A stretch of 64,000 nucleotides of DNA from Pseudomonadota bacterium (GTDB lineage Bacteria; Pseudomonadota; Gammaproteobacteria; Burkholderiales; Rhodocyclaceae). Within the stretch, counting starts at the first letter, position 1. Every line of letters begins with the position of its first letter. Made by a program: the position numbers and the translations under genes. Below, piece after piece: positions 27,740 to 37,945 of this stretch. The stretch spans positions 25,213 through 89,212 of the forward strand of contig JAPLQT010000058.1 in assembly GCA_026399515.1 (NCBI GenBank), given 5' to 3'. The notes beneath the pieces were generated by a model. It had not been told where the DNA came from. It did no database searches and worked only from the letters and a program-made list of their open reading frames with translations.

Positions 27740-28321
27740 CTAGTCTTCGCGGTACCTCAATTCGCGCAGTACCGCTTCCTCGTAGGCGATACGGCGCATG
27801 TCCGCGTCGCTGGACTCATCAAAGGCGATCACGATCGCTTCAATGCCTTGTGACGCCATCCCCGCCGAATTCCTGGTGGTGACGTACAGCACCTTCTTCG
27901 CGCCAACCGGAATGCTCCGCAGATCCTCCGCCGACAGCCATTGATAGTGGGCGAACGTGGGGCGCAACACCTTGAGCAACCCGTCCGCCCCGCCCAGGTA
28001 TAGTTCGGTGACGGTGGTATGCACCCGGCCTTCGGCAAGATCGAAGTTGTTGCGTTTGTAGAGGTCATTGCCGATCTGCGTCATTTCCTCCGATCCCGAC
28101 CACTCGAACCGGCCCTTCCAGCCGCCGAACAACTGCACCGCCTTGTTGACCTGTGGACGCCTCGGCAATATCACCATCGTCTTGGGCTTGGCGGCGTCCC
28201 ATTCCTTGTAAGTAATGGTGGCCGGATCGATCCCATTGCCCGCGACGGACGAAAGCGAGGCCAAGGCGAGGCCTGCCGCAAGCGCACAAACACTAATGGT
28301 TCGCAAGACGCGAGTCCGCAT
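27740..28321 (-). CDS. secreted hypothetical protein, paralogue 2 of a tandem pair
   Basis: 193 residues with a Sec signal peptide (V-C-A-L-A-A-G-L-A-L-A-S-L-S-S-V-A-G). It shares with its upstream neighbour an opening block (I-T-Y-K-E-W-D-A-A-K-P-K-T-M-V), a central G-R-F-E-W...G-N-D-L box, I-P-V-G-A-K-K-V-L-Y-V-T-T and an E-E-A-V-L-R-E-L ending. It starts 4 bp after the stop of the other copy. No known family; probably periplasmic. Confidence 0.68.
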   Translation of the reverse strand: MRTRVLRTISVCALAAGLALASLSSVAGNGIDPATITYKEWDAAKPKTMVILPRRPQVNKAVQLFGGWKGRFEWSGSEEMTQIGNDLYKRNNFDLAEGRVHTTVTELYLGGADGLLKVLRPTFAHYQWLSAEDLRSIPVGAKKVLYVTTRNSAGMASQGIEAIVIAFDESSDADMRRIAYEEAVLRELRYRED

Positions 28322-28325
28322 AGCG

Positions 28326-28910
28326 CTAATCCTTTCGCCAGCAAAAGTGACGGACTACGCCTTCCTCGAAGGCGATCGCCCGCAGGTTGTCGTCGCTGAT
28401 GTCGCTGAACGCGACGGCGAGGATGTGTGCCGGGGTCCTGTCCGGGTTGTGGGAATAGACGGTGGTGATCAACAGCGCTTTCTTCGCGCCAATCGGCACG
28501 GCGGCGATGTCGCCCTGCTGAAAGGCATGACTGTCGTCTGAGATTGTGATCAGTTTCTGGACCTCGGCCGGGTCCCCGATCGCCTTTTCCTGCACCATGA
28601 AGACCTGGGGGTTGCCGATGCCGCTGCTATTCGGATCGGTGTCGTAGCCGTTCCGGTCGAGCAGATCCTTGCCGACGGCGCTCATGGGTTCTAGAAGGGC
28701 GTTCTTGCCGTCCTTCATGACGACCCAGCCGAATCTGCCACGCGAGGTCAGGGCGATCTTGCGGGTGCAACTATCTTCCTTGGAGCGCAGCACCATCACG
28801 GAGGGTTTCTCGCCATCCCAGGTCTTGTACTTGATGGTGGTTCCATCGACGCCGGCGACTGCCCCCTGGCAGCAGAGTGCGGTGGCTGCGATGCTCAGTA
28901 CTCGTTTCAT
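28326..28910 (-). CDS. secreted hypothetical protein, paralogue 1 of a tandem pair
   Basis: 194 residues with a signal peptide (V-L-S-I-A-A-T-A-L-C-C-Q-G-A-V-A-G). It shares blocks with the next gene: I-K-Y-K-T-W-D-G-E-K-P-S-V-M-V, G-R-F-G-W, V-P-I-G-A-K-K-A-L-L-I-T-T and the E-E-G-V-V-R-H-F end. Cysteines are few. The pair looks like an old duplication, since much of the middle has diverged. Function unknown; likely envelope-located. Confidence 0.68.
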   Translation of the reverse strand: MKRVLSIAATALCCQGAVAGVDGTTIKYKTWDGEKPSVMVLRSKEDSCTRKIALTSRGRFGWVVMKDGKNALLEPMSAVGKDLLDRNGYDTDPNSSGIGNPQVFMVQEKAIGDPAEVQKLITISDDSHAFQQGDIAAVPIGAKKALLITTVYSHNPDRTPAHILAVAFSDISDDNLRAIAFEEGVVRHFCWRKD

Positions 28911-28974
28911 TTGTCCAATCTCCCAGGTAATCGTTTCAAGAGTTAAGGCCTACGGCAATAACGGTCCGTCGCTC

Positions 28975-29555
28975 TCAATAGCGTGGTGCCAACGGTTCGG
29001 CGTGTTCCCAATGGGACGCCCAATTAGCCAGATAACTCTTGGCCATCGCCGGGTTGTTCCATAGGGCAATGGCGTTCTCGGAATTCCGCTTGACCGCTGA
29101 ATCGGTGTAGTTGAAGGACCCTGTTTCGACATGCATGCCGTCAGCGATCAGATATTTCGAGTGGGCGATCGCGTGCCGCGAATCTACGCGCACCTCACAC
29201 CCTGATTGGCCAGAAACGTGGCGGCGGTGTACCGCTCGCCCAACTGCGACTTGTCTACGACCACCCGTACATCGACGCCGCGCTTGGCGGCTTCCACCAA
29301 AGCTTGCGCGATCTCCTTGCTGGTGAACGAGTAGGTCGCCACGGGAATCTCCCGCTTGGCGCTGCCGATGACCCGCAGCACGACATTGAGCGCACCGTTC
29401 CCCGGCGAGAACCCGACGTCGGTGGTGCCACTGGGCGGGAGCGTGGTGGTGCCGCAGAGGGCACTTTCGGCCTTGTGCAGCAGTCCGTTTCGAGTCTCCG
29501 CTTGGGCCGGAAAGGAAAACAGCAGCAAGGCAGGCAGCAGAACGCCGACGCGCAT
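28975..29555 (-). pseudogene. Nuc/PLD-family secreted endonuclease, frameshifted
   Basis: The signal peptide (L-L-P-A-L-L-L-F-S-F-P-A-Q-A) and the first part of a Nuc-like PLD nuclease run from 29555 to about 29190, where the frame closes after N-Q-G-V. The next frame carries the rest: V-R-V-D-S-R-H-A-I-A-H-S-K-Y-L-I-A-D-G and E-T-G-S-F-N-Y-T, the HxK...GSFN catalytic motif. One missing base near 29192 explains the break and would restore G-V-E-V-R-V-D. Such nucleases accompany conjugation loci (pKM101 Nuc). It could be a real mutation or a sequencing error. Confidence 0.8.
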
Positions 29556-31760
29556 CAGGAGATCCCCTTGAGTAAGGCGCACAGCCGCGAAATGCGGGTG
29601 TCTGCGTTATGGTTCGCCACCGCCATGCCGATCGCGCGCCACATGCCGACCAGGATCACCAGCTTCCGGGCGCGGGTGACCCCCGTATAGAGCAGGTTCC
29701 GTTGCAGCATCACGAAATGTTGCGTGGTGATGGGAATGATGACGCACGGGCTTTGGCTGCCCTGCGACTTGTGGATGGTCATGGCATAGGCGAGCCGCAA
29801 TTCGTCCAGATCGTCGTATGGCATCGTGACTTGATTGCCATCGAAGTCGATCCGCGCTTCCTTCATTTCCTCGTCGAGGTCGAGGATGCGCCCGGTGTCG
29901 CCGTTGAAGATGTTGAGGTCGTAGTTGTTGCGCGTCTGGATCACCTTGTCGCCGACGCCAAAGCGCGTGCCGAAGCGCATCACCGCCTTCGGGGGCAGCG
30001 GGTTCAGGCGTTCCTGCAGCACTGTATTCAGGTTCGAGACGCCGGAAGTGGTGCCGTTCATGGGCGACAACACCATGATGTCCCTGAACGGATCGAAGCC
30101 ATAGCGGGCAGGCAGGCGTTCGGCCACCAGGTCGGCGACGGTCGATACCACCGAACGGGCGATATCGCCGACATCCCGCTTGCTGCCGGTTCCATCCTTC
30201 TCGTTGATCGGGACCACGAAGAAGTCGTCGTCTGGGCCACCCTTCACCGGCAGCTCGCCCTTGTTGATGTAGTGGGCGTTGCGAATGATGAGGCTCCCCG
30301 CCGCCTGCCGGAAGACCTGCGAGAGGCACGTCACCGGCACCCGGCCGGAGTTGATGATATCGGCCAGCACCTGCCCGGGCCCAACCGAAGGCAATTGATC
30401 CACGTCGCCCACCAGGATCAGCGCGGTATGATCGGAGAGGGCGCGCATGACCGTCGCCGTCAGCGGCACGTCGTTCATCGAGAATTCGTCGATTACGAGC
30501 ACATCGGCTGCGGTCTTGGCGTCGACCTTTTCGCCGGCCTTGATGCCGAACAGGCGGTGGAGAGTAGACGCGGCGACGCCGGTCACCACGGCTGCCTGCT
30601 GAGCGGCCTTGCCGGTGGGCGCTGCCACGGCGACGGTCACCTTGTGGCGGGCGAAGATATGCAACAGCACCTTGAGGGTCAGCGTCTTGCCAACGCCAGG
30701 CCCGCCCGTCATGACGCAGACCTTGCTCCTGAGCATCATCAGCACGGCCTCGCGCTGCTGGCCTGCTAGCGTGACGCCAAGCGCCGCTTCCGCATGCTTG
30801 ACGGCGGTAGCCCCATCTATCGCCCATCGCGGCTTTTGCGCCGCCATGAGGGCGAGCTGCCTGGCGATGTATTCCTCGCTGTTGGCCAGCCACGACAGAT
30901 AGATCACTCCGTCGTGCTGAACGAGCATCGAGCGGTCATTCAGTGCATCGCCGCCAATGTCGAGATCGAAGTCAAGGCCTGCGGCAACCTGTCCGGCGTT
31001 GATGGCGAGCATCTCGGCGGCCTGCACGATCAGATCCTGGCGCCGCATCCCGCAATGGCCCTTGCCCGCGCCGTCCTGCATGAGATAGACGATGCCGGCG
31101 CGGATGCGCTGCGGCGAATGACGGGGGATCTGGAGCCTCGCGGCGACGGTATCGGCACTCTTGAATCCGATACCGGGAACTTCTAACGCAAGCCGGAAGG
31201 GATCGTTGCGGATCACCGCAATTGATTCCTCCCCATACTTCCTGTAGATGCGCTTGCAAAGGTGCGGGGCAATATTCTGCTCGTTAAGGAACAGCATGAT
31301 CGCGCTGATAGTCTTTTGTTCCGCCCATCCGGTCTGGATCGCCTTGCATTTCTTCTTGCCGATGCCGTTGACCTTGACCAACCGGTCGGATTCTTCGTCC
31401 AGAACTCGAATGGTGTCGGTGCCGAAGGTGGCGACGATCTTTTTGGCGGCCACCGGACCGATGCCGCGGATCATGCCGGAAGCCAAATAGCGCTCGATGC
31501 CTTCGACACCTGTTGGCGCGGTGGCCACGATGCGATCGGCGACGAACTGGCGTCCCCAACTCGGATCGATCTTCCAGAACCCCACGGCGTCGATGTCCTG
31601 ACCCGGATAGGCGCGGGTGTGGCCGACGACGGTTTGGAGCTCGTTCATGTGTGGCTCGGTCATCCGCACCCGCATCACCGTCCAGTCGGATTCCTCGCTC
31701 CGGTGCGTGATTCGCTCGACGACGGCGCGCACGGCTTCCGGTGCTGGCACCATGAATGCG

Positions 31761-31771
<11 letters not shown>
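29555..31771 (-). CDS. RecD2-like SF1B DNA helicase
   Basis: About 738 residues from the ATG at 31771 (overlapping the NERD gene by 11 bp); the frame is open to 31810 and an ATG at 31753 is another option. The N-terminal half has helix-hairpin-helix repeats (G-I-G-P-V-A-A-K-K-I; G-I-G-K-K-K-C-K-A-I; V-P-G-I-G-F-K-S-A-D). The motor follows: Walker A G-G-P-G-V-G-K-T-L-T near residue 370, V-I-D-E-F-S-M, D-Q-L-P-S-V-G-P-G, and the C-terminal A-M-T-I-H-K-S-Q-G-S motif. It should be a 5'-3' helicase for recombination or repair. The Nuc gene start overlaps its stop. Confidence 0.9.
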
Positions 31772-32752
<981 letters not shown>

Positions 32753-32764
32753 CAAGGAGCCAAC

Positions 32765-33898
32765 ATGGCTGAAAAGACCGCGCCGGGACGGAATCCCGGC
32801 AACACCGCCATCATCGAAACCGCCCGAAGGGGCGCGATGTTGGTGGACCTGGTTCGTCGCAGCATCGGGGACAACCTCAGACGGTCGAACGACCGCCGCT
32901 GGGAGGCGAACTCGGAGCACTGCCCCGCCTGCCGCCGGAAGGGGACCAGCGCCAACGCCCTGTCGGTGTTTCATGGCAGCGACGGAAACTGGCGGTGGAA
33001 ATGCCAGTCCTGCGGCGAAGGGGGTACGGCAATCGACTGGATGATTGCGGTATCCGGCAATATGAGTGTGCTGGAGGCGGCGAGGGCGGCGGTCGGCAAC
33101 GAGGCGATCGCGCTTCCTGCCGCCGTCGCTGCAACGCCGGCGGCTGCTGACGTCGAGACCGAGGATGAAAAGCAGAAGACGCGGGCCCTGGTGCATTGCA
33201 TCGACCGGATCCGCGCAACCGTCGGCTGGGGCAGCGAAAAGGTTCTTGTGTATCTCAGGAGCCGCGGAATCTCCGACGCCTCAACAGCGGCGCTGGCGCG
33301 CAACGGCAATCTTTGCACACTGCCGGTGGAACCGTATCTTGCCCATCGGATGTTGTGCGAGGTGTTGGCAAACGAGCAGCACAGCGGCGAGGCCTGGCTG
33401 ATGAAGTCCGGACTGATGAAGGAGGGAGCGCGTCTTACGGCGCTGGCCTACCGGCCGCTGCTGTTCCTGGGAACCACTTGGCTTGAGGCGCGCATCATTC
33501 GTGCGCCAAAGGACAAGGACGAACCCAAGGGCATCCGCTACGGCAAGCAGAGCACGCCATTGTCGTTCCGGAACGGCAATCAGCCGGTGGCAATGATCAC
33601 GGTGGTCGAAGGTCCGATCGATCTGTTGTCGAAGATCGAACTGGGAGTGAAGCCAAACCAGATCCTGGTGTGCGTGCCCGGCGTCGTGTCGTGGAAGCCC
33701 GAATGGCTTACCGCCGGCGTCAAGGGCTACCCAACGGCCGTATGGGAATTGGCGCTTGACAACGACGAACCCGGAGATACCGCTGCCGAAAAAATGGGGC
33801 GGATTCTGGCGGGTGTCGGAGGAGTTTGGCGGCGCTGCCTTCCCTTTGTCGGGAAGGACATCAACGATGAGCTGATGTCCATGAGAACCGCTGTGTAA
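32765..33898 (+). CDS. CHC2-zinc-finger/Toprim primase-like protein
   Basis: 377 residues from the ATG at 32765, with AAGGAG eight bases upstream. Zinc ribbon: C-P-A-C-R-R-K (about 46) and C-Q-S-C-G-E-G-G (about 80), as in DnaG-type CHC2 fingers, with G-T-A-I-D-W following. The C-terminal half has a Toprim core: V-V-E-G-P-I-D-L-L, then L-A-L-D-N-D-E-P-G. It lacks a full DnaG helicase-binding domain. It probably lays primers for plasmid or transferred-strand replication. It shares a conserved leader with the erf gene. Confidence 0.85.
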   Translation: MAEKTAPGRNPGNTAIIETARRGAMLVDLVRRSIGDNLRRSNDRRWEANSEHCPACRRKGTSANALSVFHGSDGNWRWKCQSCGEGGTAIDWMIAVSGNMSVLEAARAAVGNEAIALPAAVAATPAAADVETEDEKQKTRALVHCIDRIRATVGWGSEKVLVYLRSRGISDASTAALARNGNLCTLPVEPYLAHRMLCEVLANEQHSGEAWLMKSGLMKEGARLTALAYRPLLFLGTTWLEARIIRAPKDKDEPKGIRYGKQSTPLSFRNGNQPVAMITVVEGPIDLLSKIELGVKPNQILVCVPGVVSWKPEWLTAGVKGYPTAVWELALDNDEPGDTAAEKMGRILAGVGGVWRRCLPFVGKDINDELMSMRTAV

Positions 33899-33910
33899 TG
33901 CAGCAAAGGA

Positions 33911-33947
33911 GGCCTGTCCCGCTACTCGCGGGGCAGGCCTTTCTGTT
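33911..33947 (+). terminator. terminator of the primase gene; target of the group II intron
   Basis: A 12-bp stem (GGCCTGTCCCGC / GCGGGGCAGGCC), loop TACTC, then TTTCTGTT. The intron begins two bases later. Confidence 0.8.
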
Positions 33948-33948
33948 G

Positions 33949-35756
33949 GTGCGCCCGGCAGGGCGCACTCACTTGGAGGTGAAAGTCCTCTACTCGCCCG
34001 ACAAGGGGAAGAGTTAGCCGAACGGCAAGGGTGTTCTGGGTGACTGGAAATCTGAAGGAAGCTGAAGGCAAAGCGCTGGCTTGACGAACAGGAAGCGGAT
34101 ATGAGGCGTTGTGGTGGGGTGAGGCGGCCAATATCGTCAAAGCCCGAAACTTGTACGGAACGTTGCAACGTATATCCGACAGGCATAAGCGTGAAGGTGG
34201 GTGCGTCATACCCGGGGAGATCTGCATGGGTGCCGAGGGCAACCTCTGTGCTACCGCCATCGAGAGGTGACGGGAGGCCCATGCAGAAGTCAGCAGAGGC
34301 CAACACGGCAAGTGACTACCCAGGCGGAGGAGCTAGCGCAGAACGCTGGCGGGGCTGCCCTGGGCGCCGAGGCTGGCGTGACGACCCGTTTGCGGACGAA
34401 AGCGGAGTTGGAGCAGGCAAGCGGGTTGATGGACGCCGTGTGCGAACGCGGCAACCTGAAGCTCGCCTATCAGCGGGTGGTAGAGAACAAAGGCGCTGCC
34501 GGAGTCGATGGCATCGGCATTGCCGGGTTCAAAGACCACCTGAAGCTTCACTGGCCGACGATCAAGGCCAAGCTACTGGCTGGGGACTACATGCCCCAAG
34601 CCGTGCGCCGGGTGGATATAGAGAAACCGCAAGGCGGAATCAGAACACTCGGCATACCGACGCTGACGGATCGAATGATCCAGCAAGCGTTGCATCAGGT
34701 GCTCTCACCGATCTTCGAGGCGGAATTCTCCGAGTCAAGCTACGGCTTCCGACCGGGGAGGAACGCCCATCAAGCGGTCAAGGCGGCCAAGCAGTATGTC
34801 GCCGAAGACCGCCGGGTTGTGGTGGACATGGACTTGGAGAAATTCTTTGACCGCGTCAATCACGATCTGCTGATGGAGAAACTTTCGAAGAAGATCGGTG
34901 ATGGCCGGGTACTGCGCCTCATCCGCCGGTATCTCGAAGCAGGAATGATGGCAGACGGAATAGTAAGCCCGAGGATAGAAGGCACGCCGCAAGGCGGACC
35001 CTTGAGTCCGCTGCTATCGAATATCCTGCTGACGGAACTGGATCGGGAACTGGAACGCCGGGGCCACGCCTTCTGCCGCTACGCGGATGACTGCAACATC
35101 TATGTCAGAAGCCAGCAGGCAGGAGAGCGGGTCATGGCGAGCATCACCCGGTTTCTGGCGGACACGCTCAAGCTCACGGTGAATGTGGCCAAGAGCGCAG
35201 TAGCGCGTCCGTGGGCGAGGAAGTTTCTGGGCTACAGCCTCACGTGGCACAAGGTCCCGAAACTGAAGATTGCGCCGACCAGTCTGAAACGGCTGGAAGA
35301 CAAAATCCGCGAAGTGCTCAAGGGTGCAAGAGGACGCAGCCTGACGACAGTCATCACCGAACTCAACCCGATCCTTCGTGGCTGGATGGCGTATTTCAAG
35401 CTGACCGAAACCAAGAAGGCGTTGGAAGAGTTGGATGGCTGGATCAGGCACAAACTGCGCTGCATATTGTGGCGACAGTGGAAACGTCCCTATACTCGTG
35501 CCATGAACCTGATGAGGGCGGGGTTGACGGAGGAGCGCGCTTGGCGCTCTGCGTGTAACCAACGCGGGCCGTGGTGGAACAGTGGCGCGAGCCACATGAA
35601 CCAGGCTTTCCCGAAGTCTTTCTTTGATCGTTTAGGTCTGGTGTCGCTGCTCGATACGATGCGACGACTCCAGTGTGTTCAATGAACCGCCGGATGCGGA
35701 ACCGCACGTCCGGTGGTGTGGGAGGACGGCGGGGGTGACCCCGCCTCCTACCCGAT
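33949..35756 (+). mobile_element. group II intron (likely class C), about 1.8 kb
   Basis: It starts GTGCGCCCGGCAGGGCGC, the usual 5' end of bacterial group II introns, carries a reverse transcriptase/maturase ORF, and ends with a domain V hairpin (CCGGATGCGGAACCGCACG region, about 35685-35719), a domain VI hairpin and CCTACCCGAT. Insertion just behind a rho-independent terminator is the hallmark of class C introns. The exact 3' end is inferred from the usual terminal sequence. Confidence 0.85.
34312..35685 (+). CDS. ltrA: group II intron reverse transcriptase/maturase
   Basis: 457 residues from the GTG at 34312; the frame is open to 34201 and the ATG at 34429 is another possible start. RT domain: G-A-A-G-V-D-G, L-G-I-P-T-L-T-D-R, Y-G-F-R-P-G-R, G-T-P-Q-G-G-P-L-S-P-L, and the catalytic Y-A-D-D. 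The maturase/X domain follows (L-K-G-A-R-G-R-S-L, L-N-P-I-L-R-G-W). The C-terminus is M-N-Q-A-F-P-K-S-F-F-D-R-L-G-L. No HNH endonuclease domain, as expected for class C. Confidence 0.93.
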   Translation: MTTQAEELAQNAGGAALGAEAGVTTRLRTKAELEQASGLMDAVCERGNLKLAYQRVVENKGAAGVDGIGIAGFKDHLKLHWPTIKAKLLAGDYMPQAVRRVDIEKPQGGIRTLGIPTLTDRMIQQALHQVLSPIFEAEFSESSYGFRPGRNAHQAVKAAKQYVAEDRRVVVDMDLEKFFDRVNHDLLMEKLSKKIGDGRVLRLIRRYLEAGMMADGIVSPRIEGTPQGGPLSPLLSNILLTELDRELERRGHAFCRYADDCNIYVRSQQAGERVMASITRFLADTLKLTVNVAKSAVARPWARKFLGYSLTWHKVPKLKIAPTSLKRLEDKIREVLKGARGRSLTTVITELNPILRGWMAYFKLTETKKALEELDGWIRHKLRCILWRQWKRPYTRAMNLMRAGLTEERAWRSACNQRGPWWNSGASHMNQAFPKSFFDRLGLVSLLDTMRRLQCVQ

Positions 35757-36023
35757 CCCGTCAACAGGGTCCGGTGCGCAGATGAAACACCCACAGGGCT
35801 TGTGCGGGAAGTCCCGTATGGGAATTGAATTGAAGAGGGAAGGCCTCAAGATTGATAGACCGTCCAGGCCGGCGGCGGCCATTGCCTGACGGTAGTCCGC
35901 GTCGGAAACCTCCGTGCCGGTGTCGTGAGCCTGAGCCAGCCGCAGCAGCAAACTCTCTTCCGTTAACGAGGCGGAAGGATGCTCCGCGTAACGGCGGAAC
36001 ATCCGCGCTTCGGCGGCCGACAC
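35748..36023 (-). CDS. hypothetical protein with intron-altered C-terminus
   Basis: 91 residues. N-terminal S-A-A-E-A-R-M-F-R-R-Y-A-E-H-P; C-terminal C-G-C-F-I-C-A-P-D-P-V-D-G. The last codons (I-G-stop) come from the 3' end of the group II intron; without it the frame would read on through the terminator region for about eight residues. Effect on function is probably small. It follows the HU gene by 9 bp, so it is likely in that operon. No family recognised. Confidence 0.55.
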   Translation of the reverse strand: MSAAEARMFRRYAEHPSASLTEESLLLRLAQAHDTGTEVSDADYRQAMAAAGLDGLSILRPSLFNSIPIRDFPHKPCGCFICAPDPVDGIG

Positions 36024-36032
36024 CGATTTTAC

Positions 36033-36329
36033 TTACTTCTTCTTCGCAGCCTTCTTGCCGGATACCGCGCCCTTGAACCCGGCGCCGGCGGTGAACTTCG
36101 GCACGGTGCTCGCGGCGATCTTGAGTTCCTTGCCGGTCTGCGGATTGCGGCCGGTCCGGGCTGCGCGTTTAGTGGACTTGAAAGTGCCGAAGCCCACTAG
36201 CGCGACGGGATCGCCCTTGGCTACGGCCTTGACGATGGCTTCAATGATGGCGTCGAGCGCCTTGCCGGCCGCTGCCTTGGACAGATCGGCGCCCTTTGAA
36301 GCCGCTTCGATTAGTTCTGACTTGTTCAT
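36033..36329 (-). CDS. HU-family DNA-binding protein
   Basis: 98 residues: [10 protein letters not shown] start, V-G-F-G-T-F beta-arm base and [10 protein letters not shown] arm motif, then a Lys/Ala-rich tail (S-G-K-K-A-A-K-K-K). It bends DNA non-specifically; plasmid copies can support replication, transfer or recombination. A second bending protein (IHF-like) is at 15.7 kb. Confidence 0.92.
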   Translation of the reverse strand: MNKSELIEAASKGADLSKAAAGKALDAIIEAIVKAVAKGDPVALVGFGTFKSTKRAARTGRNPQTGKELKIAASTVPKFTAGAGFKGAVSGKKAAKKK

Positions 36330-36360
36330 TTACCGGGTTCTCCTGTGATTGACCATGGCA

Positions 36361-37341
36361 CTACTTTGGTGACTTTTGGGGTGCAGCAACGACTTCGTTC
36401 AGGATACCCCTTTCCTCTTTCAGCGCCGTTGCCAGCCGGGTCACCCGGTCGTCGTATTCCTCAAGCGCGTGGATATTCGGGCGCTGCTCGTTGTGACGCC
36501 AACGGTGGATGGTGGACAGCTCCTTCTTCAGGAGCGTGGCGAGGGCGCGTGAATCGTCCGGATCTACGTGGAGGCGCTTCGCCCATCCATTAAGAATGGT
36601 GGACATTTCGCGACCGTCGAACTTGCTTCGACTCTTGATGACCCTCCCGCCACGCTGAAAGACCGACAGAGCCTTCGCGTAGATGTCCTTGTTGACCTTT
36701 TGGACTCGGCCATACTCTATGGCGGCAACGGTCGCGGTGGATACCTCCAGGTGCTTGGCCCAGGTCGCCTGCGAATACTGGAGCTCATCGCGCATTTTGC
36801 GCATGTGTATGTGTTCAGGGGAGCTATGGCGCACAACGCCAAGCGCCGATGCTTTGGGTTTCCTCGGTTGCTTCTTCGCTCTGAGTTGTGCGGCTGTGGT
36901 ATCACCGATTGTTACGCCAGGCATCAGGTCCATGGTGTTCTCCAATAGTCCTCTTATCTTCTGTTCGGCTTTCTCAATGTCGGTGGAATCGACCGCAGAC
37001 GCGTCATCACTCCACGCGTCGGGCGGGCGTCCGCCATTATTATCACACACAATTGTATCTTCTATATCATCCCTGTTGAATTCCCGGTTGGAGTGCAACA
37101 TCGCAAGGCTGATGTGCCGGGCGCACCCGATCAGCAGCGGCTCGATATTGTAGGTGGGGTCGTACTTGGCGGCGAGCTTTTGGACGAGGAGAATGGCCAG
37201 TTCCTGCGTCACATCGTCCGCCAGGAACTCCGCCCCAACCTTGACGGCTCCCGCGCGAGCACATCTTACCAGCGTTGGCATAATGGCGGCGAGGGCCTTC
37301 TGATCCCCTTTGGCGATCAAGTGTGGGTTTTCCAGCTTCAT
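36361..37341 (-). CDS. sigma-region-2-like / XRE helix-turn-helix fusion regulator
   Basis: 326 residues from the ATG at 37341 (M-K-L-E-N-P-H-L). Residues 1-95 resemble sigma70 region 2 (A-D-D-V-T-Q-E-L-A-I-L-L-V-Q-K-L, then L-L-I-G-C-A-R-H-I). A linker follows, then an XRE-type helix-turn-helix (L-Q-Y-S-Q-A-T-W-A-K-H-L-E-V-S-T-A-T-V-A) near 195, and a possible second HTH near 265 (R-A-L-A-T-L-L-K-K-E-L-S-T-I-H-R-W). It is probably a transcription regulator of the transfer region. The mixed architecture is unusual and the sigma likeness needs a profile test. Confidence 0.6.
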   Translation of the reverse strand: MKLENPHLIAKGDQKALAAIMPTLVRCARAGAVKVGAEFLADDVTQELAILLVQKLAAKYDPTYNIEPLLIGCARHISLAMLHSNREFNRDDIEDTIVCDNNGGRPPDAWSDDASAVDSTDIEKAEQKIRGLLENTMDLMPGVTIGDTTAAQLRAKKQPRKPKASALGVVRHSSPEHIHMRKMRDELQYSQATWAKHLEVSTATVAAIEYGRVQKVNKDIYAKALSVFQRGGRVIKSRSKFDGREMSTILNGWAKRLHVDPDDSRALATLLKKELSTIHRWRHNEQRPNIHALEEYDDRVTRLATALKEERGILNEVVAAPQKSPK

Positions 37342-37431
37342 GTGGCCGCTCCACGGCGAAGCGCCGCATCGCAATGATTGCGTTGCGTTGTTACCGGCCT
37401 GGCGCTGAGGGCGCCCGCTTCAGATTGCCTT

Positions 37432-37761
37432 CTAGCGTAGCGGGTGTTCTGCGGGGAGTGACCAAGCGTGCCGTGGCGTGCGTGACTTGGTGCGGGGCGG
37501 GGTGTCGTCTTGGTCCTGCAGGGTGTCGATGCTTTGCCCAAGGGAGAGAACCAGTGCTTCCAGTTCGGCCATCTTGGCGCCGCTGTTGATGGCGTCGGCG
37601 ATTGCCGCCAGGACAATCTCCGCGTGCAAGGTGCGGTTCTGCAATAGTGCCGTTTCGATAGACAGCGAGCGGTCAATGCAGTCGCTCCCCAGTTCCAGTG
37701 AAACGCAGTCGTGTTGATCGAACGGCCTGGCGGCATTCTTTGCTTTGCTTGGCTTACCCAT
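37432..37761 (-). CDS. small hypothetical protein
   Basis: 109 residues from the ATG at 37761 (M-G-K-P-S-K-A-K). Central helix L-H-A-E-I-V-L-A-A-I-A-D-A-I-N-S-G-A-K-M and a leucine-rich segment L-E-A-L-V-L-S-L-G, so probably an alpha-helical dimer; the tail is basic. No family recognised. It lies between the relaxase and the sigma-like regulator. Confidence 0.5.
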   Translation of the reverse strand: MGKPSKAKNAARPFDQHDCVSLELGSDCIDRSLSIETALLQNRTLHAEIVLAAIADAINSGAKMAELEALVLSLGQSIDTLQDQDDTPPRTKSRTPRHAWSLPAEHPLR

Positions 37762-37890
37762 CGAAAATCCCTCCACTGTGACAGTTGTCTGAACCGTCCC
37801 GCAAATGCTTGACGGTCGCTCGTTCTGCTAAACCCGTGGGAAGGATGATGGATTGGTGAATGCATTGCCATTAGCCAATTCCTAAAATGG

Positions 37891-37920
37891 ACTAGGATTT
37901 GGCCTAGGGATTTTCCTAGT
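37891..37920. promoter_or_regulatory. palindrome with CCTAGG-type half sites, downstream of the relaxase gene
   Basis: Outer arms ACTAGGA and TCCTAGT flank a central GCCTAGGG, giving three CTAGG/CCTAG sites 11-12 bp apart, that is, one helical turn. It may be an operator for the downstream genes or part of the oriT region. Nothing else in the 170-bp gap looks functional. Confidence 0.5.
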
Positions 37921-37945
37921 GCCATCGGCATATCGTTTGCGGTGC

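Noticed and set aside
29609-30769. Long plus-strand frame (386 codons) opposite the RecD-like gene
   Set aside because: Antisense shadow of a well-supported helicase; His/Arg/Asp-rich composition and no family likeness.
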